From REEB481 sp044360435 (GTDB lineage Bacteria > Bacteroidota > Bacteroidia > NS11-12g > UBA955), in the NCBI GenBank assembly GCA_044360435.1, contig JBIKKI010000136.1, positions 1 through 5,961 of the forward strand: a stretch of DNA of 5,961 nt, in the 5' to 3' direction. Position numbers and translations under genes: made by a program. Below the pieces are notes generated by a model, which was not told where the DNA came from, made no database searches, and saw nothing but the letters and a program-made list of their open reading frames with translations. The stretch's first letter is position 1; each line of letters starts with the position of its first letter. Below, piece by piece: positions 1 through 5,297 of the stretch.

Positions 1-94
1 GAACAACACGCCCGGCTTTCCGGAGATTGAACCATTGCTCAAGCTAGCCCAAACCATTTATCACCGGCTGTTGTTTTGCCTTCCATTCAGGTAA
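1..94 (+). CDS. C-terminal end of an unrecognised protein (partial, runs off left edge)
   Basis: The frame whose codons begin at base 2 is open for 30 codons and stops with TAA at 92-94. The visible tail begins NNTPGFPEIEPLLKLAQTIY and ends in a hydrophobic/basic stretch, LLFCLPFR. I do not recognise the family. It is read as a real gene end because its stop overlaps the ATG of the next gene in a TAATG arrangement (92-96), a typical translational-coupling junction, and because the next two genes are joined the same way. The other two + frames over this stretch give no better candidate: the frame of the downstream gene has a stop at 28-30. It is probably the upstream member of the DUF2071-TIGR03643 operon. 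Only about 30 residues are visible, so function cannot be called. Confidence 0.6.
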   Translation, partial: NNTPGFPEIEPLLKLAQTIYHRLLFCLPFR

Positions 95-819
95 TGCCAA
101 AAAATTTCCTTTCTGCCCAATGGGAACATCTGGTGATGGCCAACTACGCCGTAGCACCCGAAACCTTGCAACCTTACCTGCCGAACGGCCTTCAACTTGA
201 TGATTTCCAGGGTACTTGTTACCTGAGCCTGGTTGGCTTTATGTTTCGAAATACCAGGTTGTTCGGTTTACCTGTTCCGTTTTTTGGAAGTTTTGAAGAA
301 ATCAATCTGCGCTTTTATGTGAAGCGCCATACCGAACAAGGTTTGAGGCGTGGCGTTGTATTCATCAACGAAACCGTGCCCTTTCGCGCAGTGGCCTGGC
401 TCGCCAATACTTTGTATAAAGAACATTATACCTGCATTCCCACGCAACACCTCATACAACAAAATGACCACCTTACCCAGGTTCGCTACATGTGGCAACA
501 CCGCAACAAGCAAAACTTCATCAATGTAGCTGCCGAAAACACGGCTGCACCCATGATTCCCGGCAGCGTCGAAGCATTCATCTTTGAACACTATTACGGA
601 TATACCAAAGTGGGCGATACACAAACAGAAGAATACGGTGTGCTGCACCCCAGCTGGAATACGCATCGGGTGCTTCATCACGAAATCAACTGCGACTTCA
701 GCTCCATGTATGGCGCCCACTTTGGATTCTTGAACGAGCAACAACCCAAATCGGTATTGCTTGCTGCCGGATCAGAAGTACAGGTAGCCTGGAAACGCCA
801 CCGCATTCAACAGCCATGA
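94..819 (+). CDS. DUF2071 (YqjF-like, COG3361) family protein
   Basis: A 241-aa protein that I recognise as DUF2071, the family of Bacillus subtilis YqjF (about 240 aa), structurally related to acetoacetate-decarboxylase-like folds. Its biochemical role is not established. Visible family hallmarks, numbered from the ATG at 94, are QWEH at 9-12 near the N-terminus, then LQPYLPNGLQLD at about 25-36, a hydrophobic strand ending near residue 51, PVPFFGSFEEINLRFYV at about 60-76, and GVVFINE at 87-93. No signal peptide or membrane segment is seen, so it is probably cytosolic. An in-frame TTG at 76 would add six residues, but ATG 94 is preferred: it overlaps the upstream TAA (TAATG) and puts the WEH motif at its usual distance from the start. 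The 3' end overlaps the next gene by four bases (ATGA at 816-819), so it sits in a coupled operon. The family call is firm; the substrate is unknown. Confidence 0.9.
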   Translation: MPKNFLSAQWEHLVMANYAVAPETLQPYLPNGLQLDDFQGTCYLSLVGFMFRNTRLFGLPVPFFGSFEEINLRFYVKRHTEQGLRRGVVFINETVPFRAVAWLANTLYKEHYTCIPTQHLIQQNDHLTQVRYMWQHRNKQNFINVAAENTAAPMIPGSVEAFIFEHYYGYTKVGDTQTEEYGVLHPSWNTHRVLHHEINCDFSSMYGAHFGFLNEQQPKSVLLAAGSEVQVAWKRHRIQQP

Positions 820-1091
820 TTCAAGACCACGAATTAGACCGAGTGATTGAAATGGCCTGGGAAGACCGTACCCCTTTCGAGGCTATTCATGCCCAATTCG
901 GCCTGCCGGAAGCCGCCGTCATTTCCCTGATGCGCAAACAACTGAAACGCAGCAGCTTCAACCTTTGGCGAAAACGGGTAAACAGCGGCGTGAGCCAGAA
1001 ACACGCCAAAATCCGCAACCCCGAAATCAACCGTCATCGCTGCAGCCGACAAAGGGCTATTTCCGGAAACAAAATCAGCAAGCGCCACTGA
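816..1091 (+). CDS. TIGR03643/DUF2805 family small putative HTH protein
   Basis: A 91-aa basic protein matching the TIGR03643 (DUF2805) family. The N-terminal half carries the characteristic run LDRVIEMAWEDRTPFEAI (7-24), then QFGLPEAAVISLMRKQLK (27-44) and SSFNLWRKRV (46-55). The pattern of helix, GL turn and helix resembles a compact helix-turn-helix. The C-terminal half is rich in Arg, Lys and Asn (RNPEINRHRCSRQRAISGNK), typical of the Bacteroidota and proteobacterial versions and consistent with nucleic-acid contact. In my knowledge of this family it often lies near photolyase/cryptochrome or other small conserved genes, but the function is uncharacterised. The start is fixed by the ATGA overlap with the DUF2071 gene. 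It is the last gene of the operon: a hairpin and then the kbl promoter-like box follow. Family identity is confident; DNA binding is inferred. Confidence 0.92.
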   Translation: MIQDHELDRVIEMAWEDRTPFEAIHAQFGLPEAAVISLMRKQLKRSSFNLWRKRVNSGVSQKHAKIRNPEINRHRCSRQRAISGNKISKRH

Positions 1092-1118
1092 TTTCCTGCC
1101 TTGACCCAAGTTCGCCAG

Positions 1119-1143
1119 CTGTGTGCAAACCCTTGCAGCACAG
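1119..1143 (+). terminator. Bulged hairpin downstream of the TIGR03643 gene (possible terminator)
   Basis: CTGTGTGCAA (1119-1128), loop ACCC, then TTGCA (1133-1137), a single bulged G at 1138, and CACAG (1139-1143) form a 10-bp stem. It starts 27 bases after the TGA of the TIGR03643 gene and precedes the kbl promoter-like box. A pyrimidine-rich stretch (TTCTTTCTT, 1157-1165) follows after 13 bases, too far for a textbook intrinsic terminator. It may end the upstream operon or stabilise its 3' end. Confidence 0.4.
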
Positions 1144-1189
1144 GAATATGGCCGCGTTCTTTCTTCAAAACAAAAATCACGTTTCTCCC

Positions 1190-1197
1190 TAAATTCG
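1190..1197 (+). promoter_or_regulatory. Bacteroidota-type -7 box for kbl
   Basis: TAAATTCG matches the Bacteroidota primary-sigma -7 consensus TAnnTTTG at five of six fixed positions. It is followed by only CGCC before the ATG at 1202, implying a leaderless or near-leaderless kbl transcript. I see no convincing TTTG-like -33 element at the expected distance, and no Shine-Dalgarno sequence. Confidence 0.5.
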
Positions 1198-1201
1198 CGC
1201 C

Positions 1202-2401
1202 ATGTACGGAGCCTTCAAAGATTTCCTGACTGCCGAGCTGAATGCCATCGAAGCCGCAGGTTTGTATAAACGCGAACGCATCATCGTAGGTCCTCAGGAT
1301 GCGGTGATTCGCCTCGACAACGGCGCGGAAGTCATCAATTTCTGCGCGAACAACTACCTCGGGCTGAGCAGCCATCCACGAGTTGTGGAAGCTGCCAAAC
1401 GCGCCATCGACAGCCACGGCTTCGGCATGAGCAGCGTGCGCTTCATCTGCGGAACACAAGACATTCACAAGGAACTGGAAGCAAAAATTGCTTCCTTCTA
1501 CGGCACAGAAGATACGATCCTGTATGCCGCTGCATTCGACGCCAACGGAGGCGTTTTCGAACCGCTGCTCGGTGAGGAAGATGCCATCATCAGCGATGCG
1601 CTGAACCACGCCAGCATCATTGACGGGGTGCGCCTCTGCAAAGCCCGTCGCTACCGCTACTCCAACAACAATATGGCAGAGCTGGAAGAACAATTGCAAA
1701 AAGCCAATGCCGAAGGCGCACGCTTCAAACTGATTGTGACCGACGGCGTGTTCAGCATGGACGGCTATGTGGCGCAACTCGATAAAATCTGCGACCTGGC
1801 AGAAAAATACAATGCCCTGGTGATGACCGACGAATGTCACGCTGCCGGCTTCATCGGAAAGACAGGCCGTGGCACACCTGAATACTGCAATGTGATGGGC
1901 CGCGTAGACATTATCACCGGAACCCTCGGCAAGGCGCTGGGCGGCGCTATGGGCGGCTACACTACCGGCAAGAAAGAAATCATTGCCATGTTGCGTCAGC
2001 GCAGCCGTCCGTACCTGTTCTCTAATTCCCTGGCTCCGAGCATCGTGGGCGCAAGCATAGAAGTGTTCAACATGCTCACCGAAACCACCGCCCTGCGCGA
2101 CAAACTGGAGGCCAATGTGAAGCGCTTCAAAGAAGGTGTTAAAGCTGCCGGTTTCGACTACAAAGACGGCGACAGCGCCATCGTGCCCATCATGTTGTAC
2201 GACGCCAAACTGAGTCAGGTGATGGCCGACAAGCTGTTGGATGAAGGAATTTATGTGATAGGTTTCTTCTATCCCGTAGTGCCCAAAGATCAGGCGCGTA
2301 TCCGTGTGCAACTGAGCGCCGCACATGAGTTTGAGCATATTGACCGTGCCGTGGCTGCCTTCACCAAAGTGGGCCGCGAACTCGGCGTGCTGAAAGGCTA
2401 A
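1202..2401 (+). CDS. kbl: Glycine C-acetyltransferase (2-amino-3-ketobutyrate CoA ligase)
   Basis: A 399-aa PLP enzyme of the alpha-oxoamine synthase family. It cleaves 2-amino-3-ketobutyrate with CoA to glycine and acetyl-CoA, the second step of threonine breakdown via threonine 3-dehydrogenase; it is cytosolic and a homodimer in the family. It is nearly colinear with E. coli Kbl (398 aa). The PLP-binding lysine is K244 in ITGTLGKALGGA. H136 in SDALNHASIIDG, S185 in DGVFSMDG, D210 and H213 in the TDECHAAGF segment, and substrate-carboxylate-binding R368 all fall at the positions known in E. coli. The signature FGMSSVRFICGTQDIHKELE (74-93) separates it from BioF, ALAS and serine palmitoyltransferase. 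Against E. coli as I recall it, DDSHAVGF is DECHAAGF here, a conservative change. The start is supported by the family N-terminus and the -7 box just upstream. No tdh is adjacent, so the gene appears monocistronic. Its TAA overlaps the stop of the convergent gene. Confidence 0.97.
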   Translation: MYGAFKDFLTAELNAIEAAGLYKRERIIVGPQDAVIRLDNGAEVINFCANNYLGLSSHPRVVEAAKRAIDSHGFGMSSVRFICGTQDIHKELEAKIASFYGTEDTILYAAAFDANGGVFEPLLGEEDAIISDALNHASIIDGVRLCKARRYRYSNNNMAELEEQLQKANAEGARFKLIVTDGVFSMDGYVAQLDKICDLAEKYNALVMTDECHAAGFIGKTGRGTPEYCNVMGRVDIITGTLGKALGGAMGGYTTGKKEIIAMLRQRSRPYLFSNSLAPSIVGASIEVFNMLTETTALRDKLEANVKRFKEGVKAAGFDYKDGDSAIVPIMLYDAKLSQVMADKLLDEGIYVIGFFYPVVPKDQARIRVQLSAAHEFEHIDRAVAAFTKVGRELGVLKG

Positions 2402-3246
2402 ACAGCGTTACCCGAAAGGTATGCTCCAAGTTCGCGCAATCCCAAGGCGTTAAAACCTTTGGGATTTCCCAGGTTTACCGACAAACCAAGCACGGGAATC
2501 TGCTCGTGCTGAAACCGAAACACTTTGCACGAGCCAAGGGCTCCATTTCCGCGGGCATTCCATTGTTCTGAAGGCCCGGCATCTGCGCCGAAATAGGCAC
2601 AGAAATAGTTCAGGTTCCCGGCGCCAAATACCAATAAGCGCTGTGGCTGCAGTATGTTGATGATTTCATGTACCAGATCTCTGGCCCAGAAACCGCTCAG
2701 CACATCGCGCTCGGTGATGCCGCGTATGCTGCCAAAATCGCGGATGGTGGTGAAGGGGAACAAGTCAATGTGCAGGGCGCGAAAAGCAGTTTCAATATCG
2801 AAATAGGATGCGTTCATGCCCCGCAACAAGCCTTCCGCATTGTAGGAATCGGGCTTATTCGACCCGAACCAGCGATAGGCATTTCCGCTTTTGAAATACT
2901 GATTGAAGCTGTTGATGATCTGTGTGCGCAGGGCGTCGCTGTGCAAAACATCCTGCCATCCCTGTGCGGCGTTCAAATGAAAAAACCGACGCTTTTCCTT
3001 GCTCAGGTAACGGCTTTCGTATTCCTGCTTTTGCAGCGCTGCTTTCTTGATGCCGCGTTCATCCAGAAACTCCCAGCGCGAAGGGTTGGCGCCAAAACTC
3101 AAGATCTTCGGTTTTTCAGAGGCCGCATCGCCAAACCAAAGCACCGGCGGCGCTTTGTCCAACAGCTCGTGTTCCCAGTCCGGAATTGCAGCAATGGTCA
3201 TGAGCTTCCGGGTGGCTTCAATCAACAAATCATGCGCTTGTTTCAT
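2398..3246 (-). CDS. Unrecognised protein, possible uracil-DNA-glycosylase-like fold
   Basis: A 282-aa soluble protein with no signal peptide or membrane segment. I do not recognise it with certainty. The spacing of hydrophobic strands and loops resembles the UDG superfamily. PKILSFGANPSRWEFLDERG (47-66) looks like motif 1 (the GxNPG/GLNPS type) after a first core strand. HIDLFPFTT (159-167) and QRLLVFGAG (202-210) look like later core strands, and LGLSVNLGNPKGFN (253-266) sits where motif 2 is expected. Motif 2 lacks the His of the classical HPS loop, so if the fold is right the protein may not be a conventional glycosylase. Residues 75-130 are rich in charged and aromatic residues. The start is set by an ATGA overlap (3243-3246) with the upstream gene, so the two are translationally coupled. 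Its TAG (2398-2400 on the + strand) overlaps the kbl TAA. Coding is certain; the fold is a hypothesis. Confidence 0.85.
   Translation of the reverse strand: MKQAHDLLIEATRKLMTIAAIPDWEHELLDKAPPVLWFGDAASEKPKILSFGANPSRWEFLDERGIKKAALQKQEYESRYLSKEKRRFFHLNAAQGWQDVLHSDALRTQIINSFNQYFKSGNAYRWFGSNKPDSYNAEGLLRGMNASYFDIETAFRALHIDLFPFTTIRDFGSIRGITERDVLSGFWARDLVHEIINILQPQRLLVFGAGNLNYFCAYFGADAGPSEQWNARGNGALGSCKVFRFQHEQIPVLGLSVNLGNPKGFNALGLRELGAYLSGNAV
2438..2466 (+). terminator. Hairpin 37 bases past the kbl stop, inside the convergent gene
   Basis: AATCCCAA (2438-2445) and TTGGGATT (2459-2466) are perfect 8-bp inverted repeats. The stem extends by GG/CC past one bulged T, with loop CGTTAAAA. It lies 37 bases downstream of the kbl stop, where a terminator for kbl would be expected, but it is embedded in the 3' coding end of the opposite-strand gene (codons for the NPKGFNALG segment). 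There is no U-tract after the stem, so intrinsic termination is uncertain, and coding constraint could produce the repeat by chance. Confidence 0.38.
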
Positions 3247-4130
3247 GGCAATACCTCCAGTTCCGGCAATGGTTCTATATGCGTGGCCAATACCATTCCC
3301 TGGGCCAACACGGATGCGGCAATCGTTTCCCAGATGGCGTGTATGCTTTCTTGGGTTTGCAGCGGTCGGGATAAAGCGCCGGTGCGGGCTCCGGGTTTCT
3401 TCAACCCCAGCGAAATGGTATCTATGCGCGGACGCTTGCGCTGCATGCTGCCGGGAAGATGCGCCGGCACAAAACTGAACAGCGTTTCCGAATGGTTTTG
3501 CTTCAGTCCTACGTGAACCGGAAAGTTCCCAGGCTGATCAGGCTGCACACCCAGGTGCCGCAAGGTACTTTCGCGATACACCGGCGCGAATAATTCCCAT
3601 TTTGACGGCAACCGGTCCTGAACCACAAACAGCGTATCCAGGTAAAAACCGTCGCCAAATTCAGAACCGAACAAGATCACATCACCGGCTTCGATGTTCC
3701 GCAGGCGCGACTTCTGGCAAATGGCATAGTACCAGTGCTCGCCGAATATCCAGGGATCGGTGTTCTGATCCTGCATACCCTGAGCGCAGAAAAAGGGATG
3801 GTGCAGCGCACAAGGATTCTCCCAATACGGAACTCCGGCTAAAGGTTCCAGCAGTTCAAAGCGGGAATGGCCTTCATATTCACCCCAAAACCGCAGGGTG
3901 GAATTTTTGCTTTGGAAGCCTGAAAGGTCATCCATGTATGCGCCGGAACACTCCATGAATTTGCGTTTGTGCATGTTGTGGCGCGGCCCAACCATGGTGC
4001 GGTTCCACAAGCGCACGCCCTGTGTTTTGGAATCGGGGAAGAAGTAATAATCATCCGCGTGCCGGCGGTGACCGCGATAGCTGATGCCTTGTTCCCTTCC
4101 GGGATGATTTACCTGATGAATGGATGGCAT
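3243..4130 (-). CDS. Conserved-looking hypothetical protein, possible PUA/ASCH-like core
   Basis: A 295-aa soluble protein of unknown function. The N-terminal third has SKTQGVRLWNR (34-44), MVGPRHNMHKRKFMECSGAY (46-65) and LRFWGEYEG (79-87). The centre has NTDPWIFGEHWYYAIC (123-138) followed by LRNIEAGDVILFGSEFGDGF (143-162) and YLDTLFVV (163-170). The pattern 'basic-GDvilFGs...FxLDTvFVV' resembles the beta-barrel core of PUA, ASCH and EVE domains, which bind RNA or modified bases; this is a fold-level impression, not a family match. The C-terminal part (about 225-255) is strongly basic, and the last 40 residues look helical. The start ATG lies three bases after the zinc-ribbon stop (TAA ATC ATG), and the end overlaps the next gene by ATGA, so three genes are coupled. 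It recalls to me unannotated Bacteroidota hypotheticals with an 'RFWGEWE' motif, but I cannot name a family. Confidence 0.85.
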   Translation of the reverse strand: MPSIHQVNHPGREQGISYRGHRRHADDYYFFPDSKTQGVRLWNRTMVGPRHNMHKRKFMECSGAYMDDLSGFQSKNSTLRFWGEYEGHSRFELLEPLAGVPYWENPCALHHPFFCAQGMQDQNTDPWIFGEHWYYAICQKSRLRNIEAGDVILFGSEFGDGFYLDTLFVVQDRLPSKWELFAPVYRESTLRHLGVQPDQPGNFPVHVGLKQNHSETLFSFVPAHLPGSMQRKRPRIDTISLGLKKPGARTGALSRPLQTQESIHAIWETIAASVLAQGMVLATHIEPLPELEVLP

Positions 4131-4133
4131 GAT

Positions 4134-4331
4134 TTAATGAAGCAGCCCGGGATTGCGGTCAAAAGTGTTTTCAAAAGTACCGCTACAGGAGCATCCCTGT
4201 GCCTTGCAGGAATGGCATAACACCTCTTGCTTGCCACATTGATTGCAGCGCACCTGCGTGGACTGCACCGTGTCCGGGAAGCTGAACACTTTCTTACAGG
4301 CGGGGCACAGCCCACTGATGGTTTGAATCAT
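4134..4331 (-). CDS. Zinc-ribbon microprotein (8 Cys)
   Basis: A 65-aa protein with eight cysteines in paired knuckles: C9-x2-C12 and C29-x2-C32 form a typical zinc ribbon (CPAC...CNQC). They are followed by a second cluster, C39-x2-C42-x4-C47-x-C49 (CHSCKAQGCSC), with H40 as a possible additional ligand. It probably binds one or two zinc ions; nucleic-acid or protein binding is the usual role of such ribbons. The Cys spacing and the three-base gap to the downstream 295-aa gene argue for a real gene rather than a chance reading frame. The start ATG at 4331-4329 has no Shine-Dalgarno sequence (preceding bases ACAACATC) and no clear promoter box in the 55 bases before it, so it may be co-transcribed with the gene upstream. 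The last 14 residues (TFENTFDRNPGLLH) contain no Cys. The partner is unknown. Confidence 0.8.
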   Translation of the reverse strand: MIQTISGLCPACKKVFSFPDTVQSTQVRCNQCGKQEVLCHSCKAQGCSCSGTFENTFDRNPGLLH

Positions 4332-4386
4332 GATGTTGTTTTTTCAAGAAATCAAAAAGCGGATTTATGTGCAGTTCAAAGCATTT

Positions 4387-4596
4387 TTAACGATTCGCCA
4401 TCGCCTTCGATAGTCTCCCAACCCCCATAATATCCACTATCTCGTTCCCATTCTTCCCGAGTTGCGATAAGATTAAGGCTTCAATTAGATTTGGGGAGCG
4501 ACCTATTGCCAGTTTTGGATTTACCGGAAGACTGTATTTCTCGAACACTGCTATCTGTTCCGGAATCAGGTCTGTAATTTGAGGCTCGTCTTTCAT
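4387..4596 (-). CDS. Small hypothetical protein (69 aa)
   Basis: A 69-aa protein without Cys, signal peptide or membrane segment; I do not recognise a family. It starts MKDEPQITDLIPEQIAVFEK, an acidic, probably helical N-terminus. It continues with a central SPNLIEALILSQLGKNGNEI and ends with a basic tail (GRLSKAMANR). Support for coding comes from a perfect TAAATTTG -7 box six bases before the ATG, the same leader geometry as the SLOG-like gene upstream, and a position in the gap of a same-strand gene run. It appears more A/T-rich than its neighbours by eye, which could indicate a recent or foreign origin. It might be a small regulator or the antitoxin type of protein, but nothing specific is visible. 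Confidence 0.6.
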   Translation of the reverse strand: MKDEPQITDLIPEQIAVFEKYSLPVNPKLAIGRSPNLIEALILSQLGKNGNEIVDIMGVGRLSKAMANR

Positions 4597-4602
4597 TGTC
4601 TA

Positions 4603-4610
4603 CAAATTTA
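4603..4610 (-). promoter_or_regulatory. Perfect Bacteroidota -7 box before the 69-aa gene
   Basis: On the minus strand TAAATTTG matches TAnnTTTG at all fixed positions. It lies 12 bases past the stop of the SLOG-like gene and six bases (TAGACA) before the ATG of the 69-aa gene, so a near-leaderless mRNA is predicted. No clear -33 TTTG is seen. The box gives the downstream four genes a possible promoter independent of the SLOG-like gene. Confidence 0.6.
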
Positions 4611-4622
4611 TCGAATACGCGT

Positions 4623-5210
4623 TCATAACCAGGAGAACCAGGTTGTCTGGTCGAGAACCGGAATACCCATGTCGCGGCAAACCCGCATGGTATGTCCTGT
4701 TCCGCCGCTGTCGGGGTCTTGCAAATCCACATAAAACAAGCCCACCGTAGCCGGAGGAATACCTGCTGCGCCCAGCACTTTTACCGTGTCGCGCAGTAGA
4801 TAGGAGGCCTTCATGGCGGCCTGGTCGCGCTTGCCGTCCAGATAGCGCTGCACCAGGTTTCGGCTGTTTTTATGTTGTGCTGTTTGGTACACCACCTCGG
4901 GTTCTGCTGCCAGGTTGATCTGATTCAGCGGGTGTGTCTGGATACCGGAGGCATATTTCTTCCTGTGGCCGGCATAGGGCAGCATCAACTCCATTCGCGA
5001 AGCATCCACCGAAACGACGCCTTCCGTGAACAAGGCATCAGCCCCGGGTGCATTGCCGCTGCGGAACCGCGCTTCCGGTAAAGCTAAAGCCAGCATTTTT
5101 CCCAGAGCCAACAACTGCGCAGCATCTGCTTCCCTTACCACACGCTTGCCTTCCAGCAGGATGATGGTTCCCGGTTTGCTGTATTGGTTTTGAAACGCGG
5201 TTAAATCCAT
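4623..5210 (-). CDS. SLOG/LOG-like Rossmann-fold protein
   Basis: A 195-aa soluble protein resembling the SLOG superfamily (the DprA/LOG/YspA-like nucleotide-binding Rossmann fold; phage and bacterial members are often named 'DprA-like'). RFRSGNAPGADALFTEG (48-64) is the glycine-rich loop after the second strand, equivalent to the 'SGGAxGADxAFExG' motif. MELMLPYAGHRKK (73-85) matches the 'xEIYLPW' strand. YLLRDTVKVLG (137-147) is the conserved helix, and DSGGTGHTMRVCRDMGIPVLD (167-187, with GG-T-GH at its core) is the second glycine-rich loop plus the final strand. SLOG proteins bind nucleotides or their derivatives, and several act as ligand sensors or nucleotide hydrolases in conflict systems; the ligand here is unknown. 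It is the first gene of the minus-strand run and is followed after 26 bases by the 69-aa gene. The start is supported by a TTTCTTTG box six bases upstream. The superfamily is fairly confident; the function is open. Confidence 0.82.
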   Translation of the reverse strand: MDLTAFQNQYSKPGTIILLEGKRVVREADAAQLLALGKMLALALPEARFRSGNAPGADALFTEGVVSVDASRMELMLPYAGHRKKYASGIQTHPLNQINLAAEPEVVYQTAQHKNSRNLVQRYLDGKRDQAAMKASYLLRDTVKVLGAAGIPPATVGLFYVDLQDPDSGGTGHTMRVCRDMGIPVLDQTTWFSWL

Positions 5211-5216
5211 GTGCTA

Positions 5217-5224
5217 CAAAGAAA
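5217..5224 (-). promoter_or_regulatory. Probable -7 box for the SLOG-like gene
   Basis: On the minus strand TTTCTTTG fits TAnnTTTG with one mismatch (T for A at the second position). It is followed by TAGCAC and the ATG at 5210. The spacing and the TTTGTAG start of the leader mirror the box before the 69-aa gene. No clear -33 element is seen; the dyad at 5235-5251 occupies the region just upstream. Confidence 0.42.
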
Positions 5225-5234
5225 CAAGCAGGCG

Positions 5235-5251
5235 ATGCAGTCTAGCTGCAT
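5235..5251. repeat. 17-bp dyad in the divergent intergenic region
   Basis: ATGCAG-TCTAG-CTGCAT is a perfect 6-bp inverted repeat with a 5-base spacer. It lies about 10 bases upstream of the putative -7 box of the SLOG-like gene, overlapping where a -33 element would sit, so it could be an operator. It could also be a weak chance dyad. Confidence 0.35.
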
Positions 5252-5280
5252 TTCATTCTGCTCCTGTTGATTCATTGCTT

Positions 5281-5297
5281 CTGAAGAAATCCTTCAG
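5281..5297. repeat. Second 6-5-6 dyad in the divergent intergenic region
   Basis: CTGAAG-AAATC-CTTCAG is a perfect 6-bp inverted repeat with a 5-base spacer. It has the same geometry as the dyad at 5235-5251, centre-to-centre 46 bases away, and lies 58 bases before the start of the secreted-protein gene. A short RNA hairpin or an operator are both possible. Confidence 0.3.

Noticed and set aside
268..744. 158-codon open frame on the minus strand
   Set aside because: Antisense shadow of the DUF2071 gene, whose family motifs run along the plus strand.
1034..2338. 434-codon open frame on the minus strand
   Set aside because: Lies antisense to kbl, whose catalytic residues and length are intact. 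The translation is rich in His, Val and Ala with no recognisable domain, a codon-bias shadow.
2668..3516. 282-codon open frame on the plus strand
   Set aside because: Antisense to two genes joined by an ATGA overlap and crosses their junction. The sequence is low in motif content, while the minus-strand products have well-patterned folds.
4360..4367. TAAATCCG on the minus strand as a promoter for the zinc-ribbon gene
   Set aside because: Two mismatches to TAnnTTTG, about 28 bases from the ATG, and the upstream TTTG is only 9 bases away, too close for a -33/-7 pair.
4481..4732. 83-codon minus-strand frame overlapping the SLOG-like and 69-aa genes
   Set aside because: Overlaps both better-supported genes out of frame and straddles the perfect -7 box.
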